Source of the DNA: Rhytidiadelphus loreus
Taxonomy: Eukaryota; Streptophyta; Bryopsida; Hypnales; Hylocomiaceae
DNA length: 64,000 bases
Reading direction: 5' to 3'
Assembly: GCA_947034895.1 (NCBI GenBank)
Contig: OX344761.1
Coordinates: forward strand, 29,524,863 to 29,588,862
In this document: piece by piece, positions 25,644 to 38,018 of the stretch
Layout: each line of letters begins with the position of its first letter
Numbering within the stretch: the first letter of the stretch is position 1
Notes under the pieces: generated by a model
Databases searched by the model: none
Seen by the model: only the letters and a program-made list of their open reading frames with translations
Told to the model about the DNA's origin: nothing
Translations under genes and position numbers: made by a program

Positions 25644-28600
25644 ATGGAGTCTGGCTCGACTGCAAGTACTACTCCCACCACCCATGATAGTGCATCCGGC
25701 TGTGGCTGGTCTCTCAAGAAGAGCAAACGTGACGCAGCCCAGCAGCGTAGAGCGCAAGCTGGACGATCCCTCAAGCTGCGTGTCCGCTTGCAGGCTCAAG
25801 ACCAACAGCAGCATCGGCGTCAGGTGTCCCCCCAACTCCTTCATGCTTTTTTGGCAAGTTTTCCAGAGAATGTCTTCTTTCATAAACTCTAAGCTCAAGC
25901 TGTGAGTTCATGCACTGAGTAACTGTCATGTGATTATTACAAAAGAAGTCCCTGATTCTATAGGTTTCTTGATAAACAAGCGATCACAGTTACTTCATTT
26001 CCACAGACCTTGTTGCTTCATTGTTTCATACAACCGTAAGCTCAAGAAACTAGGATTTCATTAGAGATGCAAAGGTATATCCTGCTGTCACATGGATTGG
26101 TTTAGCGATTCTTGATCGCTTCTTAAGAAGCTAAGGCATACCTGACGTCCAATTGTTTCCATTAGACAAGCGTAGTCGTTAAGTTATGCGTGTAGTTAAT
26201 TTGCTGCCTAACTAGTCCTGATTTGATCCGCCGTTGGACAAAATTTCTATAGTGGGGGTCAAAGGTGGAGAGAGTTGTAGGTGTACAATATTGCTGGTGA
26301 TATTTGTGCCTTACAAATGACCATTTTGCTCCACCTCTTCCCTGCAGGACACGGTTGCACGAGTAGATCACCAACAACATCATCTGCGAAGGCTCAAATT
26401 ACAAGGATCTGACGAAGCTGACTCGCTCCCTTCTCTACAGCAGCAGCTTCCAGCAGACATTGATAATGGTCTCCCTGATTCATTGTGGGGTTTTTCTAAG
26501 CCTCTAAATTCCAAGGAAGAGAGGGATCATAGCAGTCAACAAGCGTGCGATGGCGTAATCTGGTCTTGGGTAAGGGCAGCAATTACGTAAATTGTTACAA
26601 GCCAATGTGATCTTTTGTTAGGATCGAACTGCATTGATCTTGATGCACAAATTTCATCGTAAGGTCGGGAGAGAGAGTATTTCAACCCCATTTTCATATC
26701 TGGGTAGATCAAATTGCTAGATCAATTTCACTGCACCGCAGTCTTTCCTAGCAAAGTTCTCACAAGCAGCACAAGCTGATTCTGTTTCAATGATCTTCGG
26801 GGATCCAGGGGAGTAAAGGCGCTACAATTGCAAGGGAACCACATCAGAAGCGGAGTATGCGAGCAGCTGTTGAGAGTCGGCGTCGCCTTGCACGTGGACC
26901 TCGAAGTGGCAGCATATCAGCGGATGCCCAATCTGGAGCTGGTGGACAACCCATGTTGCCTTCCGAGGATCACCGAGTGGTGAGCACTGTCTTCCAGGCC
27001 GCCGATACACAAGCATTAATGCGAGTGACCCTCTTGGCGGCTGGGTTTGTGATTGGAGCAAGAGGGATCAGTGCCAGATTGATTGGGCAAGTGACCGGCG
27101 CCATCGTGCAATCTTGGACTGAAGCTTGCCGGTACTCACGTAATTACTCCCTTTCTTGATGTATGTGGACTAGTGATGAACATAAACCATCACTCTGGAA
27201 AGAAAAACCTTGAACTTATTGCCCCAAGTGTAGGATTTAAGTTCTTGTAGAAAAATTTAGGAAGAGATGATATCCATGGATTTACATTTCATAATGTTTG
27301 TGATGTTGCAATCAGGCCGGATTCAGTGCCGATTCGGCTGTTCCGCATCCAAGGTAAGAAGGCCGTAGTCCAGTCAGCAGTCGCATTGATCGAGCAAGCT
27401 GTGGCCAAGTACAAGGATCTGTGCGAGTGCAAGCGCCGGGGAGAATTTGTGCAACGAGAACATGTCATCAATGGCGTGGAGTTTTACTACCAGCCCCCGC
27501 CTCGCAAAGCTTTTGCAAATAGCGGCAACGAGACATCTCGCCAAGCAGAGGATGGAGCACCAGGGGCACAGCTGAAGAGTCCTGTTGCGACCTCAGCCCC
27601 GATTGCTCCACATCAAGTCTGGTTGCAACACCTGCAGCAGCAACAGCAGCAGGTGCAATCAGTTACTGCTCAACAGCAGAAGCAGCAAGCTCATTTGTCT
27701 CTTCTTGAAGCATCTAAGGTAAGTATTTCGTTTCCTCAAGAAACTCACATATTGTGAGGAGATTTCTAAGGTGCATTTATATAATAAAAATTCGAAAACA
27801 TTTTCTAGGATGTGTTGTGATTCTTTTTTCAAAAAATATTGAGCACTCGCAAAGCTCGGTGAAATTGGGTTCGGAGTCGCAAAAACCAATGCCTCTTTCA
27901 AGCTGGGCTGAGGAATTTGGTTCCGCACTATGACCATAGCTGAGAGTTCTTTACATGTATTTCAATTTCGTTTCCCTGTGTTCGATCCCATCTGATGAGA
28001 TATCTCTTGTCCCGGCAATATATTCTCAAATTGCCTGCCTGCCATAAATCAATCTCATCGGGTTCTGTTTGGTACACACAGGGGCAGGTTGTGAAGGGAG
28101 AGAGTACAGCGGATTGCCACAATCAGGACCACAGCGACATTGTGCACCAATCGCATGGCTTCTTTGACTGGCAACCCCAGGTGATGTGTCTCAGCATTCA
28201 GTCTCCAATGACCTAAATGACCAGAAATACCAATGCGTGGCCATGATTTTACGAATCTGACATTGAATGGAATCCTGCATATGTTTAGGAAAATTATATA
28301 CCAGAACAGATATAGTAAAAGAGGACAAGCACTCACCTCCTTTGGTCTTGTGTCTGCAGGTCGAGAGACAGCTAATGGGGCTACAAAGTTCCGATTTGAA
28401 GTCTTCTCAAGAGAATGCATCGGAATTTGAGCTTGGGCTGCAACAATCCGTTGCGTCTCTAGAGCAAGCACTGCAGCAAGTACGCCTTGAGCAGCACCTC
28501 CTGCACCGCAACCGGTCAATGAGCAGCAACAACTCCAATACTGACCATAGCAGCTTCCAGCTTCACCACCATGGCCAGACTCCATCGGGAATTTCCAGGC

Positions 28601-29468
28601 ACAGTCAGGAGTCCATCAATAATCTTTGGCAAGACACGAGTAGCCCCGGGAGCAGAGCGAGTCGGCAAGCAGTTGCAACTTCAGGCCCCTTTCAATTGGG
28701 TCCCAGCTTGTTCTTTTTTGGAGATGGCGGGTTGCCACTCTCAAGTTCACTGCCGGATTCAGAAAGATCTGAGACTGACAGTAACTGTATATTCTTGGAC
28801 GCTGCACCTTGCTCGCCATTTGACTTTCCTCACTGCGATTTTCTGCGAGAAAGTTTGCCCACTTTTGCTTGGGCTGCAGCATCACGAGAGATGCCAGAGT
28901 ACAGCTTGTATGAAGCTTCGCCCCTGCAAGAAGACGTGGGCGAAAGCTTCTGTATTGTTTGCCTTGAACAACCGTCCTGCGTCCACCTTGTGGTATGTAC
29001 TTCCTTTCCTCCAGTATCTTCCAGCAACCGTTTCCGATGCCTCAATATTTTATATGTTAATGCTTGAGAACTTTAGTATAAATCTTGTCATCTTATTCGT
29101 TATGATGGTAAAAAATCAAGAAATTGGCACTCAAACCTCAGATCTATACTGCCCTAGTCTTTAGAGCTCTGTGCACTTGAATGTCACAATTTTGATGCTT
29201 TGAATCATGTCATGTTGGCAATATGATCATTCATTGATTGAACTCATGCAAACCTGGTGGTTTTGCTTGGTTGCAGCCATGTGGGCACAACTTGTTCTGC
29301 TTCTCTTGTGTGGGAGGTCTGCTGACCTGCCCCCTCTGCCGTCAGCCCATCATGGCCCTTCACCCACGAGGCAAAAATCCTGTCACACCAGAAACCGTTG
29401 ATCTACCCAGCAACCTAAACACCTCCAGCTATAACATGTGGAACTGGATTCCAGGGGCATCAGTCTGA
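25644..29468 (+). CDS. KH-domain RING-type E3 ubiquitin ligase (putative), 7 coding exons
   Basis: Coding exons are 25644-25823, 26348-26569, 26809-27131, 27316-27718, 28082-28180, 28360-28992 and 29277-29468. All are GT-AG and in phase, giving 683 residues and TGA. The N-terminus (1-135) is basic and Gln-rich. A KH domain spans about 205-280: its GxxG loop is GARG at 217-220, followed by ISARLIGQVTGA and, after an intron, VPIRLFRIQGKK. Residues 305-370 are Gln-rich (HLQQQQQQVQ) and about 410-600 are Ser-rich and low in structure. A C3HC4 RING ends the protein: Cys606, Cys609, Cys622, His624, Cys628, Cys631, Cys638 and Cys641 (CIVC, PCGHNLFC, CPLC). All eight zinc ligands are present. A phase-0 intron splits the RING between Cys609 and Cys622. 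KH plus C-terminal RING is the layout of animal MEX3 proteins, which bind RNA and ubiquitinate partners. A similar role here is inferred, not shown. Confidence 0.92.
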
Positions 29469-30716
29469 GTGGCTAGTCAGCATGACAAGCCGCTTGTTGC
29501 TCCATTGTGGCAGTTATTGAGGTTTTGCAGGTCATGGGTACAGCACTCATGAGACTAGCATACTTGAGGTGACATATAGGCTTGAATCATTTTTTGTGTG
29601 ACTTGCATGAATTTTAAATTAGATCTTCCCCATACAAACTTTACCTACACCACGGGGTGTTGAAAAAACGGGAACCAATTAGTCTGATACTGATTAGTTA
29701 AGACGATGAAGCAGCTCTCTCAACGGATCCAGGATCAGAGGGAGTTTTTGCTACACTCAAACTCAAGGTGCTATGCTGAGAAGACACAGACCATGCAGTG
29801 GTTCCCACATGTTGAACAAGAAGGCTTGGAAAGTTGGACTGAGCTCCTGTACAAACTGCAGAAGTTGAGGTATGGGGAGGTACAGAGTCAACATAATCAT
29901 GAGGCAACTTGGATGAGTTTGTTGCAATGCATCAGGAGATGTATGATAGCCAGTCTTGAAGGGCCAAGAATAATTGTGAGGTTGACAGTTGCATTGCCGG
30001 TTTGGGGCCAAGATCATCAGGGTCTGTTGCTCTGGGTTGAAATTGTCAGTGTGCTTCTAAGTCTCATTAGAATAAGTATAAGTTAATCCTACTTTGGTAG
30101 GCTCAGTTCAGTTGCTTTGATTGTCACAAAGGTGCAGGCTGCAGCCTTTTTTATAAATAAGGACACCATTCAATAGTGAGGACTGCTCGGCAGCAAATTA
30201 AGGTAGGAAGCTGCTGTTGCAATCCGTCCTGTTTGATCTCTTAAAGAAAAATAAGGCTATTGAGGGCTGGTTAGTAATGTCTCTCAAAAGTGAGCAGAAG
30301 TGATTAGTGAGGTTTTGCACACATGACATGTGAAACAGGAGTTTTAGACCCAAGTGCAGCTTTGAAGTTCTTGAATGGATTGGAGAAGTACACAGCACTT
30401 GAGGTTTGATTTAGTTACAATAGACTTACAGTTAGAATGAGCACAGGCTTTTGCAATGGTGTTCTTGAAAATAGATAAGCCTGTCATTGTGTTTTGGATA
30501 TGGAAACATGAATTATATAAGAGCATTGAGAACACATGTGTTGGGGTATGCTTTACTTGTTGTCTTATGATTATAAAATCAATTGAGCAAACAGACCACT
30601 GCTATAAAGGAATATTGGCTAAAAAGAATATTTATTCTGTTTGTGTCCTCCCAAAAAAATTGAGTATTTACAAATGGCCACTTGCATTTGAAAAAATGTT
30701 TTGAATTTGCAGCTAT
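29469..30716. other. 3' UTR and downstream flank of the KH-RING gene
   Basis: Sequence to about 30200 keeps gene-like composition and may be 3' UTR or flank. The ORF at 29706-30086 has no recognisable domain. No polyadenylation site was placed, and the stretch becomes AT-rich spacer towards 30700. Confidence 0.4.
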
Positions 30717-31641
30717 GGAACCCTTGGAAAAAATGTTTTGCATTTGTAGCTATGAACCATGTTTTTTGGCAACATGGCGATTTTGGGCACCTCACTACAC
30801 TACAGACGGAATTTTTATTTATTTTTCTTTCCAAAAAAAACATGGTTCAAAAGTTATTGCATGATACGTAATTTTCAGTGTTCAACGGGCAGCCTGGGCA
30901 GCCCAAAAAACTTCTTTAAAAATCACTTTTTTAAAACTTAAAATTTGAAATTGGTTTTCTAAATTTATATATACGTGAAAAGCTTTGAATCATTCCATTT
31001 TGATTTATGAGATGAAAGTTATGAGGTGTTCTAGTTTGCAGGTAGTTATGGATTCCCTACTCAAAAATAAACTTTAGAATCTTTTATTTAACTCAATTTT
31101 ATTATATTTTTTGAGAAAAATAAAAAAAATATATGATGTAGATTGTATATTACTACATTACCACCGTTGGGATTGGGATTATTCAATTTTATAATTAAAT
31201 TCTTAACAATTTAGTGTTTTGAATCACTTTGTACTTCTTTCTACTTACTAATTTTTTCCTATATGTTGTGCAATTCCAAACTATCTAAAAAATTTCAAAC
31301 ATGTAGCCAACTTGACTTGAAGAATGAATCCAAAGAGTAACCACCATTTTGGACATATTTTCATACAAATATGACCTTGTGAAGTGCAACTGCTTGATTT
31401 TTCACACGTTCAAAAAAATGATTTTTGTCACTTCAAACATTAATATCTTGCAATCTACATGGTGGAAAATTCTGAATTTTTTTTCAAATATTTTCAAACT
31501 ATTTTACTACAAGATCCTATGGTTACATGTGCCCATAATTGTTTTTCATCTAAAATTTGATGCTTGTAAATGCAAGGGCAGTTTAGGAGCGTTTTTATGA
31601 AAACATAGTCTTTCACCTTTAGGCTCACCTTTGGGGGTTAA
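30717..31641 (-). mobile_element. TTAA/CCCCTAAAGG element, diverged left end
   Basis: The right end TTTGGGGGTTAA is recognisable. The left end is degenerate (GGAACCCTTGGAAAA near 30717). The interior matches the family throughout: CAAAAGTTATTGCATGATA, CATTTTGATTTATGAGATGA, and TACAAGATCCTATGGTTACA near the right, giving minus orientation. Length is about 925 bp. Confidence 0.7.
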
Positions 31642-32944
31642 GTAGACATAAGAAGATAATAAATGCTCAACAATTATACTAAGCACATGTCACTTATGTA
31701 TAAAGCATGAACTAAATTATTTATTCTTAGGAAGCAATAACTTGTAAAGTTTCATATCTATATTTCACAAAAAAGACTTTAAGAAATTGCATAGGTATTT
31801 CTAATGCAATAAGCCAAAAAAAATTTAACTACCTTCTTAGAATTCAACCATTGTACAATAGTATAAGAATTTTTGAAAAGAATCAAAGAAATTGACCGCC
31901 GTACTAGTAGGGCAGGTTTGACCAAAAAAATCTATAAATAGATTGTAAATTTTTTTTAAATTTGATTTTTCAAAAAAATCATATGAAAAAAAGAGAATTT
32001 TGAAAAATAATTATAATTTTTTCATATGCCAAAACTTATTTTCCGAAAAATATCAAATATTTTGCAAAGAAGTGTTGATCTTGTTTTTCACTTGTAGTAC
32101 ATCGGTTGTGAAGTATAAGAGTTTAAATTGACATAGAAGGGTTTTTTCCACCATGTCCATTGCCAAAGGGGGCACAAAACTTGAATCCTTCTATAGCATA
32201 AGTGTTTTGCACTATGAAATTTCAAATTTAATCCATTAACGTCCGTGGTTGATTTGAGGGGCGGGTGTAGTTTTTATATACAATTCCAAAAAAGTGCCAT
32301 TTTGTGCCCTCTTGATAAATGTAATTTTAGATAGGATTGAATAGATAAATTCCATGGGATAGATTCTTGAACCACACCAAAAAATGAAAGTGATCCAACG
32401 GTTCACATCTTTGTAATAACTCTTCAAAGATTGATGTGCCATAAACAACTTAGTGCAAAACTAGGCTTTGCTACAATTGGGCATAAATTTGTGTAAATCG
32501 TTTGAAAATTGACCCAAAACCTTTCAACTAATTCCTTTGCACACATAAATAGTTGTCTTTTGAAATAAATATGCATTTTTCCTTGAAAATCCCAATATGA
32601 AAGGTTAGGCTATTTCAAGTTTGAACAAGCACAACTCACTCATTTTTGCACACATTTTCTTGAAATTGGTTTTGTTAGGAGCGTATAAAGACACTTTAAA
32701 TGCGTTCCTCTTTAAGTTTTTGAAAATCAAATGTTCCGTGCAAATTGTAGGAGACAAAAAGTATCGAAGTCGACTAGAAAGTGGTCGACCAATCCTTAAT
32801 GGGATAAATCTAAAAGTGCAATCATAAAAATCATGTTAGTTACATTATTATCTACCAAATTTCAATCATTGCAATGTTTGAAGGGTTTACCATATTCAAT
32901 AAATCTTGCAATGCACAGAGGTGGAAAAATACATGATACTTACA
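31642..32944. other. AT-rich spacer, no gene seen
   Basis: Only short ORFs without recognisable domains (such as 32621-32827) occur. No terminal repeats were identified. Confidence 0.4.
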
Positions 32945-33069
32945 TTAGCCCCTTAAGGTTTTTGACTATGTTTTCACTAAAAATGCTCTAAAACTGCTAT
33001 TTTTAGTACAAGTACTAAATTTTAGAAAAAAATATTTTTGCACACATGTAAACATGGGATCTTGTAGTA

Positions 33070-33429
33070 AGGTAGGAGGTCCATAAGTGGACCATCTAAG
33101 GGCTGGAACTGAATTTTAGGGAGGTGAAACACCTTGAAATATTTTTCAATAAATTTTCCTTGAAAGACAAGGAAAATTGGCATCTAACCTAAAATAAATT
33201 TTCCTTGAAAGACAAGGAGAATTGGCATCTAACCTAAGTTGTTTCATATTTTTTGAAGCTTCATGGAATTAGTTATGAAAATTTGAAGTCAAAACACCAT
33301 AAGGCTCTAAAAGCGACCACCCCTTGAAATGTACACCTTTGGCACATTTTGATAAATTGAAGAAAGCAGAGTGTACCTTTGAGGCATGTTCCATTCAAAA
33401 TGCTCGATCCGAGTTTGAACCTCCTACCT
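33070..33429. mobile_element. TA-flanked MITE (TAAGGTA family), copy 3
   Basis: The ends are AGGTAGGAGGT and its reverse complement ACCTCCTACCT, with TA at 33068-33069 and 33430-33431. The host element reads CTTGTAG|TA|CACTAGTTTGA across the site, matching the uninterrupted CTTGCAATACACTAATTTGA near 47030 and confirming a TA duplication. Inside, a ~45-bp direct repeat (ATAAATTTTCCTTGAAAGAC...) occurs twice at about 33150-33240. Confidence 0.85.
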
Positions 33430-33505
33430 TACACTAGTTTGAAAAGATGTGGAAAAAAATTCATAAATTTTCACTGTGTAGATTGCAAGATATTAGCGTT
33501 TGAAG

Positions 33506-33707
33506 CACTACTAGATAAAAGGGTATTTTAAGTATAATCCTAGTAGTATAGTCCTATAATTTATGACCTTTTAGGAGATTTTTAGTAAAAATTTACTAGA
33601 AATACATGTATTTCTAGTAAATTTTTACTAAAAATCTCCTAAAAGGTCATAAATTATAGGACTATACTACTAGGACTATACTTAAAACACCCCTTTCTCT
33701 TGTAGTG
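33506..33707. mobile_element. 202-bp fold-back CACTA-type MITE, TSD AAG
   Basis: It begins CACTACTAGATAAAAGGG and ends CCCTTTCTCTTGTAGTG. The two halves are near-perfect reverse complements meeting in the middle (AGAAATACATGTATTTCT). The 3-bp duplication AAG is at 33503-33505 and 33708-33710. It belongs to the same family as 40289 and 51582. Confidence 0.88.
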
Positions 33708-34454
33708 AAGTGACAAAAATCATTTTATTGGCCCTGCAAAAAACCTAGCGGTTGCACTTCACAAGGTCACATTTGTACGAAAAAATGTCCAAAATGGTTG
33801 TAATTCTTTGGATCCATTCTTTAAGTCAAGTTGGTTGCATGCTTGAAAATTTTTAGATCATTTGAAATTGTACAACATATAAGAAAAAAAATAGTAAGTA
33901 AAAAGAAGTACATAATGATTCAAAATACTAAATTATTAACAATTTATTTATGGAATTGAAAAATGCCAATCCCAATGGTTTTAATGTTATAATAAGCAAT
34001 ATACACCTAACATTTTTAATTTTTCCAAAGATATTGAAAATTAAGTTAAATGAAGGACTTCAAAGTTTATTTTAGAATAGAAATTCTATAACTACACACA
34101 ACTAAAACTCCTTGTAACTTTCATCTCATTAATCAAAATGGAATGATTCAAAGCTTTCCACATATATATAGAGAGAAAGAAAACCAATTTCAAATTTTTA
34201 TTTTAAAAAAAAGTGATTTTCAAAGAAGAAGTAATAGTTGCCCAAGCTACTCATTGAGCAATGAAAACTACATATCATATAATAACTTTTTAACTATATA
34301 GTCAAAATTTATGAAATTTTTTGGATCTTAAAGATACTCTTTGGGCACATGTTGTGTAAAAATTTCAAAGAAAAAAAATAAAAATTCCATTTGTAGCGAG
34401 TTGCCTAAAATTGCTATGTTGCCAAAAAGAGTATTTTGGTCCTTTAGGGGTTAA

Positions 34455-37093
34455 GTGAATCATTGCATGATTGGTAGGGTAAGTTTGACTTCTTACATTT
34501 GATCCAGTAAATAAAACCCATCGACAATTCTTGTGTAACATAATGCTATCATTTGAATGTAGGAGTTGGTTTGGCAAGTGGAAGAGGCCTTCAATTGGTC
34601 CTTCACATTAACTTTACATATGCATATTGTATTCAAGGCAAATTAGATGTAACTCTATTTATCTATGATGTTTAGTTAATTGAGAATTCCTACAAACTAC
34701 AAATATGATTACGGAATACATATGAAAGTATATGGAAGTCATACATAAATATATGTGGAATACATACAAATTCATACAAAATATGAATATGAATTCATAT
34801 GGATACGAAATACATACAACAGTTCCATATATCCCATATAGAATATTGTCCCAACTACTTCCTAAAAATTACAAATAGGGGGGGATAATTTAACAAGCAT
34901 AGTTGATGAATTGTTTTCATTAATTTAAATTTAAATTTATTTTGAGCTCATTGTGATATTTGATCATAATGACAATGAATTCAAAAGAAGCAGTTATTGC
35001 CTTATATTGTCCTTTCCATTTCATAGTGCATTGATATTTTGTAAGTCATGATGGAAAACTCTCCAATTCAATTATATGGGTTCAATATACAAGTAGCATA
35101 AACACCTCCCTCTACCAAATTACAAAAAAATTCATTGACTGTAGAAAAAAATCCATTACAACTTAATGACTCCTTTTCTTGTTATTTTTCAACAAATGTG
35201 CTTCTTTGCACACACTTCGTACCACATCTTCTATTTCCAATTTTTTTTTCTATAATCAGGATTGAAAATGTATCTTAAAAATTATATTTGTAGGCATTGA
35301 CTTTTTAGGGATTAGTTTGTAAATAAGGGCTTACAAGTGTTGATTGAAAGGCCATTTGAAACTACAACCATGGTTTTAAATTAAAAGGTAATTATAGAAT
35401 AACTAAAATTTTGAAAATGATCATTTTTAATATTTTTAGTGGTACATTGGCATTAAATTATTCTATATGGAATCATTCTAAATTACCTTTAAGAACTCTA
35501 TAAATATTAACTCAAACTAAATCAAAATAATTATTGATTAAATCTTTGAAATTCTATGATTAACAATCCCTAAAAATTTCCAACTACAAAATTAAGTGTA
35601 TTACATGAAAATTTGCTTTTATATAATTGGAAATTAAAAAAATAAAATAAAAATCACAACCCTCAACTAATATATAAAATGAGACCATTGTCTTTACAGA
35701 TGATTCCTTGTATTGCTAGAATCTTCATTGAAAACACAATATCACTTGTCCTATAGTTTTTTAAATGAATACATTTTGTACATTCTAGGTGGGGATTTGG
35801 GAGCAAATATCTTATGATAGTGAGATTACAAAAGTTGTTTACAAAACTAGTAATTTGCCTAGAGTGAGGTATGTACACTCAAAATGATCATTGGCAAAAA
35901 AATTGTCACATTTAAATCCTTCATTCTTGCCTAGAATGAAAGGCATTAAATTTTGAAGGTAAATAGTTAGAGCCTAGAATCAATTTATAGCATACACATG
36001 TTCAACACTTCAAAAATCCATAACTTATTAATCTTGGGTTCAAATAATGCATGATAATTGATAAAGTATATTCATTTAGAATCATTTTTTATTTGCCAAC
36101 AAGGTTCAAGGAATTTTTTTGTCAAATGATAGTAGTTGGGTTCAATTGCAATTAGTAGGAATGGTGGGTGCAGAAACCTTATTTCTTAACCTTTGAAATT
36201 ATGTGGTGAGAATTGCAATTGCTATAAAATACTTGTAGACAAAGCAAAGCTAATATCTTCATCTTTAATCATTCTTGAATAAACTCAATCATAAGATACT
36301 CTAGTTAACATGTTTGTGTAGATCCTCCCAACCTTTTAGAGTGAAAATCCCTAACAATTGCAAGTTTGTAACTAAACCTCAAAAAATCCTTGTCTCCTAT
36401 TACTAGTAGTTGTGTATTTTAGTCAATGGGTTGAAAATAGATGAAAAATATATATAATACAAGTGTTTTCATATTCTTTTAAAGTAGGAGGTAGTATTCT
36501 ATGTGTGAATTTCTAATAACTTTGACAATTAATTGGAAATCATCCATTCTGATGGTGAAGATATTCTAGTAAGAAATAGATGTAATTTATTTTTGTTTCT
36601 ATTTGAATATTTCAAAATTGAGTTCAAAAACAACTTTATGTGTTTTTCCTATCTTTATTGTCCGTTATATAAGGCTACTTATAACTTCCATTTCATTTGT
36701 TGGAATAGAAAGATTTAAAGGTTTCTATATAGGTATCAATCTATACTATCAAATAAAATTAATTCATCTATTTTAAAATATATTCTTAGCAACTCAATTT
36801 GATATTGAATTTTTTTAAACTTATAACTTTTTCAATACTAATTGGAATGACTTTGCACAAAGCTTCACATGTAGGGTATGATGATTGAGATCCATTCAAA
36901 TATGTTCTTATAAAAAATTCCAAATTATAAAGTTAGTAGAACTTACTTGAATTAAAAAAAAATCCAAAGTGGGTTCTTTAACTCTAAAAGAACAAGACCT
37001 ATCACCAAGATACTTTACCCAAAATGATAAAACCTTCAAGCTAGCACTAGAATTTTCTTGGAAATGACATGATAAAAAATAGGATATTGTTTA
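34455..37093. other. spacer with an older, diverged TTAA-family relative
   Basis: The region 34700-34850 is a simple AT-rich run built on ATACATA/GAATACATA. The region about 36420-36995 is homologous to 38450-39044 and shares blocks with the TTAA family (for example around CTTATAACTTCCATTTCATT), so it is probably an old copy. No gene is seen. Confidence 0.45.
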
Positions 37094-38018
37094 TTAACCC
37101 CTAAAGGACCAAGTGTCTGTTTGGGGACAAATGGATTTCGGGTAGGTACCTATAGGTTGAATTTTTCTCCTGATTTTTGTAAACTTTTCTTAAAGATAGA
37201 AAAACTAATTACCTTTGTGGGAATATAATTTTTTTTCCAATCGATACCCAAGAACAAAAGTTATGCCCATATAGCTCAAAACAGGGGAGACCGAGCAACA
37301 AAACAAAATTGCAAAAATTTGAATTTTTTTTTCTAATTTTTTTCCTCATAGATTATATTTTTGTCTATTTGGAAAACTTTGATTAATTACATTTGGATTT
37401 TTTATGAGAATGTTATGGACAATGTTGTTTTTCGGGCAATTAGAGCATCTTCTTGAAAAAATAACTTGTAGGATTTATTTCTGAATGCAATTTTGACAAT
37501 TTTTCAAAAAGAAAAGTTTTACATGGTTTAATTTGCTTGCTAGAACAATCTCACCTTGGGATTAGTGCATTTAATTCTATCTTAGATATATTAATAAAAT
37601 AGATTTTCATTCAATCTCGTATCTACTTCTATTCTACAATTTTTTTAAGAATGAAAATTAAGTTTTTCTTAAAACCTTTTTTTCCCCTAGACTCTCAACT
37701 CAATTCTCCACTATAATGATATAAAGCTCAAAACTCTGTAGTGCAAAAAATTTAAGTTAAAAATGTTCAAAGTCAAATAATCTAGTCCTGCAATGTGCTG
37801 AAAATCTTGTTTTTTTTCACTTTAAACACAGATAATTTGCAATCTATACGGTGAAAAATTCTGAAATTTTTTCCACACATTTTCGTGCTAGTAAGGTGTA
37901 AGATCAGACAATTAGATGTGAAAAAAAACAATTTTCTATTTTTTTTACTCTTTGCTGTAGAAATGACAGTTTTGAGTGTTTTGTGACAAAGAAAACGCCT
38001 TGGTCCTTTAAGGGTTAA
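37094..38018 (-). mobile_element. TTAA/CCCCTAAAGG element, near-intact copy
   Basis: It runs from TTAACCCCTAAAGGACCAAG to GGTCCTTTAAGGGTTAA, 925 bp including both TTAA sites. Family blocks (ACAAAAGTTATGCCCATA on the left, GTAAGATCAGACAATTAGAT on the right) give minus orientation. No coding capacity is seen. Confidence 0.85.

Larger units (their letters stand above)
32945..34454 (+). mobile_element. TTAA element carrying two nested MITEs
   Basis: The left end is TTAGCCCCTTAAGGTTTTTG and the right end GGTCCTTTAGGGGTTAA. The span is 1510 bp, but removing the MITEs at 33070-33429 and 33506-33707 with one copy of each target duplication leaves about 940 bp, the family norm. The interior block GGATCTTGTAG is itself cut by the first MITE. 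Confidence 0.85.

Noticed and set aside
28055..28585. 176-codon minus-strand ORF
   Set aside because: It is antisense to coding exons 5 and 6 of the KH-RING gene and has no domain.
29706..30086. 126-codon plus ORF after the KH-RING gene
   Set aside because: No recognisable domain, splice support or conserved motif. Likely chance in 3' flank.
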